Shown here: in pieces, positions 42,504-53,298 of the stretch | Numbering within the stretch: position 1 is the stretch's first letter | How the letters are laid out: each line of letters starts with the position of its first letter | NCBI RefSeq assembly: GCF_014698735.1 | Contig: NZ_JACJTQ010000002.1 | Coordinates: 229,160-293,159 of the forward strand | Direction of reading: 5' to 3' | Length of the DNA stretch: 64,000 bases | Origin: Anabaena catenula FACHB-362 | GTDB taxonomy: Bacteria; Cyanobacteriota; Cyanobacteriia; Cyanobacteriales; Nostocaceae | Position numbers and translations under genes: made by a program | Notes under the pieces: generated by a model | Database searches by the model: none | What the model was told of the DNA's origin: nothing | Seen by the model: only the letters and a program-made list of their open reading frames with translations

Positions 42504-43834
42504 CAAAAAGTTGGGTCTAAAGCCCCGTCCTTGTAGGACGGCTTTTGATTGTACTTTTATTAATCTTATACCAGATGTGTTAGTATAAGATAGGAGGTAA
42601 AGAGATGCTTGTTTTTGAGTTTAAAGTTTATGGGAAATCAGTTCAGCTAACAGCAATAGATGATGCAATTCGGACTGCACAATTCGTTCGTAATAGCTGT
42701 ATTCGGCTGTGGATGGACGTTAAAGATACAGGTAAAAACGACTTGCAGAAATATTGTGCTGTTTTAGCTGCTAATTTTCCATTTGCTAATGAACTCAATT
42801 CAATGGCTAGACAAGCTTCTGCTGAACGAGCATGGTCTTCTATCACCCGGTTTTATGATAATTGCAAAAAGGGTATTTCTGGTAAAAAGGGGTTTCCTCA
42901 GTTCCAAAAAGATTGTCGTTCTGTTGAATATAAAACATCAGGATGGAAGCTGGCAGATAATCGTAAATTCATTACTTTTACCGATAAAAAGGGTATTGGT
43001 AGATTCAAAATTAAAGGGACTCGTGACCTTCATTTCTACCAAATCAACCAAATAAAACGGGTGAGATTGGTAAAACGGGCTGACGGTTATTATTGTCAAT
43101 TTTGTATTGATGTTATCCGTCAAGAAAACATAGAACCATCTGGTAACACTATTGGGTTAGATGTAGGTTTGAAAGAATACTGCACTGATTCTAATGGGGT
43201 AATGGTTGAGAATCCTAAATTTCTGCGTATTGGAGAAAAGGTTCTTAAACGTTCACAGCGTCGTGTTTCCAGAAAGGTCAAAGGGTCAAAAAATAGGGGT
43301 AAGGCTAGACAGATTTTAGGGAAACGCCATCTCAAAATAAGTAGGCAGCGTAAAGACCATGCTGTGAAGTTAGCACGGTGCGTAGTTCAGTCTAACGACT
43401 TGATAGCCTATGAAGATTTGAGAATTAAAAATCTGGTGAAAAATCATTGTTTAGCTAAGTCTATTAACGACGCATCCTGGTATCAGTTTCGTGTCTGGCT
43501 TGAATACTTTGGACTCGTATTTAAGAAAGTTACGGTAGCGGTAAATCCACAATATACTAGCCAGGAATGCTCTAGCTGTGGTGAAGTTGTCAAGAAAACT
43601 CTATCTACTAGAACTCACGTTTGTCAGTGTGGGTGTGTAATGGATAGAGACAAAAATGCAGCCTTAATCATCCTTAGTCGGGGATTGAGTACCGTAGGGC
43701 ATACGGGAACTTTTGCGCTAGACGCAAGTAACGCTTGGGGAGATGAAACCTCTACTCTATCTGGCGCAAGCCTGGTTGAGCAAGTTATGTCTTAGATTCA
43801 AGAATCCCCGTGCGTTCACGCCGGGGAGTGTCAA
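42504..43834 (+). mobile_element. IS200/IS605-group element carrying only tnpB
   Basis: The left end starts CAAAAAGTTGGGTCTAAAGC and folds as AAAGCC..GTCCT with AGGACGGCTTT (42519-42546). The right end is a hairpin CCCCGTGCGTTCACGCCGGGG, then GAGTGTCAA ending at 43834. Both ends match those of small elements at 46110-46274 and 62562-62737. The element carries tnpB but no tnpA transposase, so it would need TnpA from elsewhere in the genome. Subterminal hairpins instead of inverted repeats are typical of this group. It landed about 40 bp upstream of a second rpsU gene. The right-end region overlapping the end of tnpB would, by analogy, encode the guide (omega) RNA. Confidence 0.85.
42605..43795 (+). 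CDS. tnpB: TnpB RNA-guided nuclease of an IS605-group element
   Basis: The 396-residue protein is an apparently intact TnpB. The RuvC-like catalytic residues lie in GLDVGLKEY (Asp), AYEDLRIKNL (Glu) and DRDKNAALII (Asp), and the zinc ribbon is formed by QECSSCGEV and VCQCG. The N-terminal helix-turn-helix part starts MLVFEFKVYGKSVQL. A perfect AGGAGGT site stands seven bases before the ATG. Characterised TnpB proteins cut DNA guided by an RNA made from the element's right end, promoting transposon retention. All catalytic positions seem present, so the protein could be active. The last 35 residues (GHTGTFALDASNAWGDETST) follow the cyanobacterial family. Confidence 0.93.
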   Translation: MLVFEFKVYGKSVQLTAIDDAIRTAQFVRNSCIRLWMDVKDTGKNDLQKYCAVLAANFPFANELNSMARQASAERAWSSITRFYDNCKKGISGKKGFPQFQKDCRSVEYKTSGWKLADNRKFITFTDKKGIGRFKIKGTRDLHFYQINQIKRVRLVKRADGYYCQFCIDVIRQENIEPSGNTIGLDVGLKEYCTDSNGVMVENPKFLRIGEKVLKRSQRRVSRKVKGSKNRGKARQILGKRHLKISRQRKDHAVKLARCVVQSNDLIAYEDLRIKNLVKNHCLAKSINDASWYQFRVWLEYFGLVFKKVTVAVNPQYTSQECSSCGEVVKKTLSTRTHVCQCGCVMDRDKNAALIILSRGLSTVGHTGTFALDASNAWGDETSTLSGASLVEQVMS

Positions 43835-43873
43835 AATGGAAATTATTGAGAAGAAATTGAGGATAGACTGAGA

Positions 43874-44050
43874 ATGACCCAGGTGGTTTTAGGAGAAAAC
43901 GAAGGAATAGATTCAGCCCTCCGTCGGTTTAAACGCCAAGTCTCCAAAGCTGGTATATTGACCGATGTAAAGTATCATAAGCACTTTGAAACTCCCCAAG
44001 AAAAACGCAAACGTAAGGCAGTCTCAGCTAGACGCAAACGTCGTTTTTAA
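43874..44050 (+). CDS. rpsU: Ribosomal protein bS21, copy 2
   Basis: A 58-residue frame reads [20 protein letters not shown], then [20 protein letters not shown] and a basic tail ending RRKRRF. It is a clear bS21 relative of the copy at 32820-33014. It is seven residues shorter at the C-terminus, and the middle DVKYHKHFE replaces DMRKNRHFE. The gene lies just beyond the right end of the TnpB element, which may have altered its promoter. Having two bS21 copies may allow ribosomes with different mRNA preference; that is inference. Confidence 0.93.
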   Translation: MTQVVLGENEGIDSALRRFKRQVSKAGILTDVKYHKHFETPQEKRKRKAVSARRKRRF

Positions 44051-44148
44051 ATATCCATTCGGCTTGGTACTGGTGTGATAGTAGGTGAGAGGTGACAAGA
44101 GGAAGTTTACCAATCACCAATTACCCATTACCAGCCTAAACCAGATAA

Positions 44149-44793
44149 CTAGCCACCTGGGTTAATATCAATAGTCCAGCTATTACAACGATTCATAGCC
44201 TTTTCTACACCCTGCTTCAAGCTGAGTTCAACACACTCAACCACACAGTCCAGCACCAGAGTCATCAATTTAGTTTCTGTAGCAGAAAATCGCCCCAACA
44301 CATGGGAAACAGTCTCAGAATTATCATCATTGGCTGCACCCTTGGGTTTACCAATACCGATTCGCAACCGAGGGAAGTTTTGGCTACTCAAATGGGAAAT
44401 AGTGCTTTTCATCCCATTATGTCCCCCCGCAGAACCAGACAAGCGCAGACGAGTCTTTCCCAAAGGTAAATCCATATCATCATAAATTACCAGCACTGAC
44501 TCAGGCGGTAATTTATACCAACTTGTTACCGCTTGAATAGACTGTCCAGAACGATTCATATAAGTTAGCGGCTTCAGCAGACGAATTTTACCGCCACCCC
44601 GTGCAGTACCTTCACCAAACTGTCCTTGAAATTTGCGATTTTCCCCTAGGGAAATTTGCCAAGCACGGGAAAGAGCATCTAAAGCTGCAAAGCCAATATT
44701 ATGGCGGGTTTGATCATATTTAGGCTCTGGATTCCCCAACCCGACAATTAGCTGGGGAATTACCAAAGCTGGTTGGGTAAGAACTTCTGTCAT
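44149..44793 (-). CDS. pth: Peptidyl-tRNA hydrolase
   Basis: Pth frees tRNA from peptidyl-tRNA that drops off the ribosome. The family signatures VGLGNPEPKYDQTRHNIGF with the catalytic His, KPLTYMNRSG, and VIYDDMDLPLGKTRLRLSGS plus GGHNGMKS are complete. The 214-residue length is slightly above the usual because of an N-terminal leader and the C-terminal tail. It begins five bases after the tatA stop, so the two genes form one transcript. Confidence 0.96.
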   Translation of the reverse strand: MTEVLTQPALVIPQLIVGLGNPEPKYDQTRHNIGFAALDALSRAWQISLGENRKFQGQFGEGTARGGGKIRLLKPLTYMNRSGQSIQAVTSWYKLPPESVLVIYDDMDLPLGKTRLRLSGSAGGHNGMKSTISHLSSQNFPRLRIGIGKPKGAANDDNSETVSHVLGRFSATETKLMTLVLDCVVECVELSLKQGVEKAMNRCNSWTIDINPGG

Positions 44794-44798
44794 TTTTT

Positions 44799-45071
44799 CT
44801 AACTGGTGGGAGAAGAACCAGCAGTATCCTGCTGCGATTTGGCTGATTCAATTTTCTTCGGTTCCAGTTCAGCAGTAGTTTTGACAGCTTCTTCCAATTG
44901 TTCAGCTTCCCGTTTAAACTCAGTTTGAAATTCATTGGAAGCTTCTTGGAAACTGCGAATAGTTTTACCTAAACTACGACCAATTTCTGGTAGCTTCTTG
45001 GGGCCAAAGATTAACAGTGCCACTACCATAATTAAACCCATTTCTGGCAGACCGATACCAAAGATGTTCAT
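44799..45071 (-). CDS. tatA: TatA-type translocase subunit
   Basis: The 90-residue protein has the pattern of TatA/E: an N-terminal membrane helix (IGLPEMGLIMVVALLIFGPK), the FGPKKLPEIGRSLG hinge and an amphipathic helix (GKTIRSFQEASNEF), then an acidic tail. It builds the pore of the twin-arginine export system in the plasma or thylakoid membrane; the multicopper oxidase at 25280-26305 is a candidate substrate. The sequence alone does not clearly separate TatA from TatB. It is transcribed just ahead of pth. Confidence 0.92.
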   Translation of the reverse strand: MNIFGIGLPEMGLIMVVALLIFGPKKLPEIGRSLGKTIRSFQEASNEFQTEFKREAEQLEEAVKTTAELEPKKIESAKSQQDTAGSSPTS

Positions 45072-45450
45072 GATTTTTCTCCTTTAGATTCTCCAAGCGC
45101 AGTAGAACCTCTCCATTATTTAGTCTAATTAATAGTTATACCAAGAAAGAAAAATAATGGCGACAGATAGAAAACTGCAAAGCTGATGCAGTAAGTCTTT
45201 GACAATCCCAAATCTAAAATCTAAATTCCAAAATGGTATTAAGTACCTCAGCAAAATTAATTATACATTTTGCCAAAAATAAAAATCTCTGTGTTCCTTG
45301 ACTGTTCCCTGTTCCCTCTCCTAAATATGCAATTTATTTTGCACGACTACTTAGCTGTTGGTGATTAACAAGCATTACCCAAAGAGCAAAAAACCCGGAC
45401 AAGCCGGGTCTATGGTAACTTGTTATCCAAGCTTGATGTTTTAATGGCAA
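45072..45450. other. Spacer between tatA and psbH with terminator
   Basis: No gene is visible. The spacer should contain the tatA-pth promoter, and it holds the psbH terminator at 45388-45409, listed separately. Short AAATCTAAAATCTAAATTCC-like repeats stand near 45210. Confidence 0.5.
45388..45409 (-). terminator. Intrinsic terminator of psbH
   Basis: On the minus strand ACCCGG pairs with CCGGGT across a CTTGT loop and is followed by TTTTTT. It lies 42 bases after the psbH stop codon. This is a textbook intrinsic terminator. Confidence 0.85.
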
Positions 45451-45654
45451 TTAGCCGCCTAAACTGCGCCAATCAACAAGTACATCCTGAATCAACAGAG
45501 ATTTATTGTAAACTTGCAGAATAATTAACAAAAACACCAAAAATAAAGCCATAAAAACACCCATTAAAGGTGTCGTTCCCCAACCTGGAGATACTTTACC
45601 ATACTCAGCATTTAAGGGTCTGAGGATATCTCCCAACTTAGTCCGTTGTGCCAT
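45451..45654 (-). CDS. psbH: Photosystem II protein PsbH
   Basis: PsbH is a single-span PSII core subunit near CP47 and the QA/QB region. The 67-residue protein shows [20 protein letters not shown], the [20 protein letters not shown] membrane span and the [10 protein letters not shown]-terminus, as in cyanobacteria, which lack the plant N-terminal phosphorylation extension. It is a monocistronic gene with its own terminator and is divergent from psbN, an arrangement known in other cyanobacteria. Confidence 0.97.
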   Translation of the reverse strand: MAQRTKLGDILRPLNAEYGKVSPGWGTTPLMGVFMALFLVFLLIILQVYNKSLLIQDVLVDWRSLGG

Positions 45655-45887
45655 AGTTCACCTAAGATCAATTGCCAAAGCTTTTTTAATTTTCTTATTT
45701 CCCACTGTAGGGTGCTGCAATATTTCAGCAGGATGTTTACCTTACAGCTGGGATTATTCTGACTATGATGATAATACCACTATGAGGGTCGGGTAGTTTG
45801 CCTGGGTTTAGTGAATGCAGGGGTGGTATTTATGTTAAATTTTGTAATATTCTATAAACATAGCTCTCATAATATAAACCTAAATTT

Positions 45888-46025
45888 ATGGACTTAGAAC
45901 CCGGTCTGGTGCTTGGCGTTTCTTTCTGTGCAATACTCGTTGCCATTACAGGCATGGCAATTTACACCTCTTTTGGTCCTCCTAGCACTCAGTTAGACGA
46001 TCCTTTTGATGACCACGAAGATTAA
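45888..46025 (+). CDS. psbN: PsbN, photosystem II assembly factor
   Basis: The 45-residue frame reads MDLEPGLVLGVSFCAILVAI, then TGMAIYTSFGPPSTQLDDPF and DDHED. This is PsbN, a one-span thylakoid protein now considered an assembly factor of PSII rather than a subunit. Most relatives have 43 residues and end near DPFDDHED, so this one is normal with a slight extension. It lies 233 bases from the divergent psbH start. Confidence 0.96.
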   Translation: MDLEPGLVLGVSFCAILVAITGMAIYTSFGPPSTQLDDPFDDHED

Positions 46026-46067
46026 TCAATCTATTAACTTAAAAGGATTCTAGTTTAAGTGGTCTCG

Positions 46068-46109
46068 TTGAACCAAGAATCCCCGTGTCTTTAGACCGGG
46101 GAGTGTCAA
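46068..46109 (+). mobile_element. Solo right end of a TnpB-type element
   Basis: GAATCCCCGTGTCTTTAGAC followed by CGGGGAGTGTCAA is the right-end hairpin and border of the same family as the TnpB element. It is not accompanied by its own left end, and the next miniature element begins directly after its TCAA border. Confidence 0.7.
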
Positions 46110-46270
46110 CGAAAAAATGGGTTTAAAGCCCCGGACAACGAGCGACGGCTTTCTGATAAAATAGTGAAACAGGCAGGGCATTGTCTGTTGGGCGAGATAG
46201 TGTGAGACGGTATAAAACTGCAACTGTTGTTTAAACCCAGAATCTCCGCACTTTTAGAGCGGGGAGTATG

Positions 46271-46274
<4 letters not shown>
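46110..46274 (+). mobile_element. Miniature non-autonomous relative of the TnpB element
   Basis: This 165-bp element begins CGAAAAAATGGGTTTAAAGC, with a left-end hairpin AAAGCC..GACGGCTTT, and ends with a right-end hairpin CTCCGCACTTTTAGAGCGGGG and GAGTATGTCAA. It has the ends of the 42.5-kb element but no gene. Its last four bases, TCAA (46271-46274), contain the complement of the tonB-like stop codon. Confidence 0.75.
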
Positions 46275-48013
<1,739 letters not shown>

Positions 48014-48385
48014 AATTTTATTGCTATTTTATATCGTTAATGTTCTGACAATAAAATGATTATCCACAAATGTAAAGCTATAAAAAATTCCTCTTGTAGC
48101 GACTGCCATCGGTTATGATTCAGGCTGAATTTATACATATTAAGGCTTTTAGCAGAAAATTTCCATAAGAGAACTAATAATTAATCTCATTAAACAGTGA
48201 CAAGCTCTTGACTGGTATTTTAGTTTGTTTAATTTTTATTGAAAAATAATATCATTTATTAAACGACAATAATAGCTAGTTTTACGGCTTCTACCAACGA
48301 TGGATAGCTTTCCTCCAAAAAGAATATGGCGAACAGCAAGCCCTACTATAATTAAGTCGCTACGAACAAGGAGGAGAGAAAACTG
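48014..48385. other. Divergent promoter region of tonB-like and exbD
   Basis: This 372-bp gap between divergent transport genes must hold both promoters. It is AT-rich and contains no gene or strong hairpin. A GCGAACAGCAAGCCCTA stretch (about 48328-48345) recurs near 55830 as a dispersed repeat fragment. Confidence 0.5.
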
Positions 48386-48790
48386 ATGCGGCTACCAGAT
48401 GAACCAGATATTCCAGCACAGATCAATATCGTACCTATGATTGATGTGATCTTTGCGATTTTGACGTTTTTTATCATGTCAACGCTATTTTTAACCCGAC
48501 AAGAAGGTTTACCCGTAAATTTGCCCAAGGCGGCGACATCACAGCAATCCCAAATTCCTACTAAAATTACCGTGACTCTAGAATCATCTGGACTCGTCAG
48601 CCTGAACAAAAAGCCGACAACAGTTGATGCTTTATCTGAGGAAATACGTACTTTAATGGGTACAGATTCAGAATCGATCGTAATAATTAATGCGGATGCT
48701 AAAGTTGAACATGGGAATGTTGTAGCGGTGATGGATAAAGTGCGTCAGGTGAAAGGTGCAAAATTAGCGATCTCTACTCAAAAGCCTTAG
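48386..48790 (+). CDS. exbD: ExbD-type energy transducer
   Basis: The 134-residue protein has a short cytoplasmic N-terminus, one membrane helix with the proton-carrying Asp (INIVPMIDVIFAILTFFIMS), and a periplasmic domain ending VRQVKGAKLAIST. It is a member of ExbD/TolR, which works with ExbB/TolQ to use the proton gradient. Facing the TonB-like gene, it is more likely ExbD than TolR. The usual ExbB partner is absent from the window and may lie elsewhere. The AGGAG site before the ATG is normal. Confidence 0.92.
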   Translation: MRLPDEPDIPAQINIVPMIDVIFAILTFFIMSTLFLTRQEGLPVNLPKAATSQQSQIPTKITVTLESSGLVSLNKKPTTVDALSEEIRTLMGTDSESIVIINADAKVEHGNVVAVMDKVRQVKGAKLAISTQKP

Positions 48791-49002
48791 AGTAAGATTT
48801 AGTAAGTTTTTCGGAATTTTTAAGTTTTTATTTTCCCCCTTTCTGTGGAGAGGGAGTCAGAGGGTGATAAGAGGCAGGGAGCAGGGAGCAAGGAGCAAGG
48901 GGGAAAACTGAAACGGAGCTTGTACTCCGCCCCACTAAGAGCGCCCTAGAAGAGAAGGAGCATTTCCCCTGCCCCCTTCCCCTCTGCCTCTTCGGTGAGG
49001 TT

Positions 49003-50046
49003 CTAGAAAAACCAACCGTAAGAATGTAAGCCCTTACCCAAAAGATTTACACCGAGATAGCAAATCCAAACAACAACAAAGCCAGTGGCGGCTAAAATTG
49101 CTGGTTTGCGTCCTTGCCAACCGCGAGTGATTCTAGAATGCAGATAAGCCGCAAAAACCAACCAAGTGATTAACGCCCAAGTTTCTTTTGGGTCCCAACT
49201 CCAGTAAGAACCCCATGCTTCATTAGCCCAAACACCACCAGCAATAATACCGATTGTCAGTAGGGGAAATCCCAAACCGATAATCCGATAACTGATATTG
49301 TCGAGGGTTTCCGCTAAAGTCAGGCGTTGAGGTGAAAGAATTTCAGCAGATGGAATTGGAGTAGTTGTCACCGCATCCAACACAGCAGTACCATTACCAT
49401 TGTTGTTGCTTTCATAACGAGAAAAGCCATTATTTTCCGATGGAGGTGTTGGCGGTTGAGTAACTAATTCTCCGGCTTTGAGCAGTTTGTAACCATTGCT
49501 GCGATAACCACCATTACCAACAGAACTACCTTGTAATTGGATATTTTGTCCGCGAGTCACAATTAAAAATGCGATCGCTAACAACGCCCCCACCATCAAA
49601 GCCGAATAACTCAACATCATCACACTGACGTGCATCATCAGCCAATTCGACTTTAAAGCAGGAACTAAAGGTTCTGACACTTGCATTGTTGATGGTAGTG
49701 TCAGAGTAGCAAAAGCCGCAATTCCCATTGCTACAGGAGCAGTGACAACCCCAACCAAACGACTACGGCTGTTATTCTCTGCAATTAAATGAACAGCGGT
49801 AATTCCCCAAGTTAAGAAAAATAGAGACTCGTAGAGATTACTCAGGGGAAAATAACCAGCTTCTATCCATCTCGCTCCTAATAGGGTAGCAATACACAAA
49901 TTAGCGATTGCCATTCCAGCTGTCCCCAAAGCCGCAGTCACCGATAAACTCGGAAAAGCCGCCCCCACCCAATACACCAACATGGTGCAGAATAAGATGG
50001 CAAAGGACGCATTATCTAGCCAGTTCTGGAGTACAACCAGATTCAT
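49003..50046 (-). CDS. ccsA: Cytochrome c synthesis protein CcsA (CcsB-type naming varies)
   Basis: CcsA helps deliver and attach haem to c-type cytochromes such as cytochrome f in system II. The 347-residue protein has about eight membrane helices and the essential [18 protein letters not shown] tryptophan-rich haem-handling motif, with [18 protein letters not shown] in the first half, as in chloroplast Ycf5. A soluble loop of about 60 residues in the middle is specific to the cyanobacterial group. The partner Ccs1 is not in the window. Some databases name this family CcsB. Confidence 0.94.
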   Translation of the reverse strand: MNLVVLQNWLDNASFAILFCTMLVYWVGAAFPSLSVTAALGTAGMAIANLCIATLLGARWIEAGYFPLSNLYESLFFLTWGITAVHLIAENNSRSRLVGVVTAPVAMGIAAFATLTLPSTMQVSEPLVPALKSNWLMMHVSVMMLSYSALMVGALLAIAFLIVTRGQNIQLQGSSVGNGGYRSNGYKLLKAGELVTQPPTPPSENNGFSRYESNNNGNGTAVLDAVTTTPIPSAEILSPQRLTLAETLDNISYRIIGLGFPLLTIGIIAGGVWANEAWGSYWSWDPKETWALITWLVFAAYLHSRITRGWQGRKPAILAATGFVVVWICYLGVNLLGKGLHSYGWFF

Positions 50047-50413
50047 AAACTTTTCTCTCCAGTGGATACTTGAATCAATTATCAGTTATCAGTTCTCAGA
50101 GAGAGTTAAAGAATAAACCTAACTCAAAAAAAGATCACTTACAGCAGAATTCAGTTCCGGCGGAACGTCTGTACAGGAATAAAACCCCATTAATACCCGA
50201 TTGTTGGTTTAAATTTCCTACTTCCTGCAACCTGCAATCTGCTGTATCACTGATTTAATTCCGACTATTCTGATCCTATCTAGTTTTGGTCATTGCTAAT
50301 TGGGTGATATCAAGTCCCGCTAATTGCTGTTCAAAAAACTCTCCGTTTCTCCGCGTCCCCCTGTCAGCCCCAATGATCAGTATTTCACCGGACAAGAAAT
50401 AACTTCTCAGTCC
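50047..50413. other. Gap with repeat fragments
   Basis: This 367-bp gap holds half of the dispersed palindrome family (GTTCCGGCGGAACGTCTGTAC, 50154-50174) and pieces of low-complexity repeats near 50340 (CTCCGTTTCTCCGCGTCC). No gene is seen. The ccsA promoter should be near its left edge. Confidence 0.5.
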
Positions 50414-52102
50414 CTATTTACCCACTTTCTTAAGTTCTAAAAAAATGTCATAGCGCTTGCTACGACTATCATTAACCGCAGTTGTTACACCAATATTCCT
50501 TGTCGCTGCGAGAAATTTCTGTTGATTGGGAAACAAAGAATTGAGGGTAAAACTTTTAACAGTCCTGTCCACATCCAAGAAAAATTGACCATTGGGTGGA
50601 TTCAGTTCTGTGGGGACTGTTTGTTGAAAAGAGAGATTACTAGCTAAAGAGTTATTAGGTTTGGGAAGAATTTTATCGGTAATGGGAGCGCCCAAGACAA
50701 AGAAAGCCACATCATCATCTAACCAGCCATGAGTAGCCGTTAAAGTTCCAAAAGGTGAAATCCAGTTAACAACAGGTTTACCCGCCACCTTAGCCTCTTG
50801 GATCTTAAATTGGTATTGATTTTGCATAGCCTCGTCTAGCTGTTTTAAGGAATTTTCCCCAGCTTGGCGTAGGTTTTGCCCACCATTGGCATTGCTTGCC
50901 TGTACCATAAATACTAAACCTGACCGAAAATTATCTGGTGAACCATCTTTTGGAGTATTAGGAATCACCGCCACTGAAAATTCTCCTTTCATCCAAGTCA
51001 GCAAATCTTTCTCTAAATCCAAATTGGTAAAAGATTTTACATCCTGTCGCAGTTTTTCAGGCAAGATGGGTGATAAAGGATTTCTTTGCGAAGTAGAAAC
51101 ATAGTCTCCCCAAAGCCGATGTAAGTTACTCCCAGACAGCATCATTAAAGTTTCACTGGGAAGACGATTTTGCATTTTCCCCGCTTTATTCTCTACCGCC
51201 AACACCCGCTGACTATTAGGATTTAACCAAGAAACACCCTTTAAGCCTATTCCTTTGTCCTCTAAGATCACAGTTCCCGCTAAACCTTGGTTATTTTGAA
51301 GTTGAGATAAAACCTGAGCAGGTAAAGGCCGATTCCTATCCGTAGCAGCTATTTTCGCTGCCGTGGGAATATTTACGTAAAAATGGGCAAAAGGTTGATA
51401 ACTGGAAGTTTTTGGGAAATTCTCAACAAAGCCGCTGCTTGTCGCTAGAGATACTTTAGTTTTGTAGGCATCAATTGTTCTTTCTGCGGCTTGAGGATTA
51501 TCGGTGATGACGAGAAACCGCTTATCTATTAATGCTGCTGAGAGATTTTCCCCAGCTTTTCCCTCAGTTTGTTTAATGGCGATTCCTTGATAAATCCGGT
51601 CAATCCATTTACCTTGTTTGAGTGGTTTAGGTTGTGCCAAGATACTATTGGCGATTTCTGGATTTTTGATTGGTAGCACCATTACCACTGATTGATCAGA
51701 AGCAGTTTCTGCGTTAGTAGCTATTGGTTTAGGTGCAGTTTTTCCCACCGGGGGAGCCAAAATTGCAATGGTAACTTCATCACCTACCCAAGGTTGAATA
51801 TCTTTCTGGAAATTGTAACCATTATTCGCCAGAAATCGTTGTTGTAATTGTACTAAATTCTTATCCAGTTCCGCTTGGGTTTCTGATGTCCCAAACTCCC
51901 GCAACTTCTGCCATTGTTTAGTATCCGTCGTCAAGGAAACTGCTAATAAGGCATCTTGAGGAATAATATTTGCACCCACCGGCAAATCTCTAGACAATGG
52001 TTGTCCTTGAGTTAAAAACCAATATGCTACACTCCCCGCACCAATCAATAACCCAGCCGCTGAGAGTGTAAGCAGCAAAGACGGTTTCTTTTTTTTATTC
52101 AT
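50414..52102 (-). CDS. DUF3352 membrane-anchored protein
   Basis: The 562-residue protein has an N-terminal membrane anchor (LLLTLSAAGLLIGAGSVAYW) and a large extracytoplasmic region matching DUF3352. It shows NIIPQDALLAVSLTTDTKQW, WVGDEVTIAIL and later YFVLGAP-like FFVLGAPITDK. Members are common in cyanobacteria and their function is unknown. The ATG at 52102 (MNKKKKPS) fits a basic membrane-anchor start; 52114 would add four residues. The chorismate lyase gene lies 100 bases upstream on the same strand. Confidence 0.8.
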   Translation of the reverse strand: MNKKKKPSLLLTLSAAGLLIGAGSVAYWFLTQGQPLSRDLPVGANIIPQDALLAVSLTTDTKQWQKLREFGTSETQAELDKNLVQLQQRFLANNGYNFQKDIQPWVGDEVTIAILAPPVGKTAPKPIATNAETASDQSVVMVLPIKNPEIANSILAQPKPLKQGKWIDRIYQGIAIKQTEGKAGENLSAALIDKRFLVITDNPQAAERTIDAYKTKVSLATSSGFVENFPKTSSYQPFAHFYVNIPTAAKIAATDRNRPLPAQVLSQLQNNQGLAGTVILEDKGIGLKGVSWLNPNSQRVLAVENKAGKMQNRLPSETLMMLSGSNLHRLWGDYVSTSQRNPLSPILPEKLRQDVKSFTNLDLEKDLLTWMKGEFSVAVIPNTPKDGSPDNFRSGLVFMVQASNANGGQNLRQAGENSLKQLDEAMQNQYQFKIQEAKVAGKPVVNWISPFGTLTATHGWLDDDVAFFVLGAPITDKILPKPNNSLASNLSFQQTVPTELNPPNGQFFLDVDRTVKSFTLNSLFPNQQKFLAATRNIGVTTAVNDSRSKRYDIFLELKKVGK

Positions 52103-52202
52103 CACATCAAACACAAACCGTAGTTGTTAGTAGTAACGCTATAGCGCCTTAGATACTATTTAGAACTTAAGCACTGACTACAAACTATTTTTTCTCCCTA
52201 AT

Positions 52203-52826
52203 TCAATCACCATTAGCACTCATCTGTGTGTTTCCCAAATATTTGGTTAGATAAGGCGAAAATACTTCATAAATCAAGGTTAGAGGCTGTCCATGATGCC
52301 AAAACAAATAATGACGACCCCAGAAGGGGCCAACTTCATCAAAGCCTGACTCTAGCGCAGCTGAGTAACCACAGTAAATTCCTCGAATATCTCGATACAA
52401 CTCGGTGCGAATCCGAGCTAAACTCGCCCAAATTGGTAAGGAACGGTTTTGCAGATACTCATCTATATGACTCGCTTCCCACCATGAAGTAGCATATCCT
52501 AATCGCTGTCCAGAAGCAGTACGTAGCCACACCTGTCGGCGCAGTCTGGGACTGGGAACAACTTGAATTAAATCGGGAGCATTATCCGGGTTTGTGCCAA
52601 TTAACGACATATCGATAACATCCACTTCTATCGGCTCACAAGTGAGTAATTGTAAGTGTCTGGTGGGGGAGCCATCACCCAATAGTAGCAATTGCCAAGC
52701 TGGCGCTAACTGAGTGTGAGACAAACCTTTTTGAATATCTTCTTCTTTACCTTGCCAAATCGGATTTAGCCTATGCCAAGCGGTTGGCAATGTCAAGTTA
52801 TTTGTTTGTGTAACAGTAGTAGTCAA
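52203..52826 (-). CDS. Chorismate lyase (DUF98 type)
   Basis: This 207-residue enzyme would split chorismate into pyruvate and 4-hydroxybenzoate, the ring precursor of plastoquinone in cyanobacteria. It belongs to the DUF98-type chorismate lyases, of which the Synechocystis member has been shown to be needed for plastoquinone. Features are LLLGDGSPTRHLQLLT, the RRQVWLRTASGQRLGYATSW segment with the key Arg, and the PFWGRHYLF-HH C-terminal region. Its length fits the family. The tRNA-Leu gene upstream is on the same strand but ends in its own terminator. Confidence 0.9.
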   Translation of the reverse strand: MTTTVTQTNNLTLPTAWHRLNPIWQGKEEDIQKGLSHTQLAPAWQLLLLGDGSPTRHLQLLTCEPIEVDVIDMSLIGTNPDNAPDLIQVVPSPRLRRQVWLRTASGQRLGYATSWWEASHIDEYLQNRSLPIWASLARIRTELYRDIRGIYCGYSAALESGFDEVGPFWGRHYLFWHHGQPLTLIYEVFSPYLTKYLGNTQMSANGD

Positions 52827-52864
52827 TTTTGTTTACAAAACTTCACCTATCTCTATGAAAGCAC

Positions 52865-52897
52865 AAAAAACCCAGATTCCTATGGGGACACTGGGTT
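52865..52897 (-). terminator. Intrinsic terminator of tRNA-Leu
   Basis: On the minus strand AACCCAG pairs with CTGGGTT across a 15-base loop and runs into TTTTTT. It lies about 55 bases after the tRNA-Leu 3' end and just before the chorismate lyase start, so it separates the two transcripts. Confidence 0.8.
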
Positions 52898-52949
52898 AGA
52901 TAAGCTGACAAATATATTATCAGCACTTGTTAATTAAGACCTAAAAAAT

Positions 52950-53030
52950 GCGGATGGCGAGACTCGAACTCGCAAGGCAAAGCCACACGCACCTCAAGCG
53001 TGCGCGTATACCAATTCCGCCACATCCGCA
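52950..53030 (-). tRNA. trnL-GAG: tRNA-Leu (anticodon GAG)
   Basis: On the minus strand the gene folds as a class II tRNA. The acceptor is GCGGATG with CATCCGC and discriminator A, the anticodon stem is CACGC/GCGTG around loop TTGAGGT, there is a short variable arm (GGC-TTT-GCC), and the T-loop is TTCGAGT. Anticodon GAG reads CUC and CUU. The CCA end is not encoded. It has its own terminator 55 bases downstream and no intron. Confidence 0.96.
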
Positions 53031-53298
53031 CGGGTTGCCTAGATTTAGAATATAGCATAAAAAAGAGAATATCCCAAATATTTCCCAAATTTCTTTATTG
53101 AGGTGATGGGGTGATGGGGAGACGCGGGGACGCGGAGAAATAATTATCTACGGCCTCCTGCACCCTGCCCCCTGCCTCCTGCCCTCTGCTCCCCTGAACG
53201 CTTACAAAATTTGTGAGAATTTGCAGTAATGCGACAGCTTTATCTCAACGGGATGGGAGAGAATGTCAATCTACTGGTACTAATATCAAAGCTAGAAA

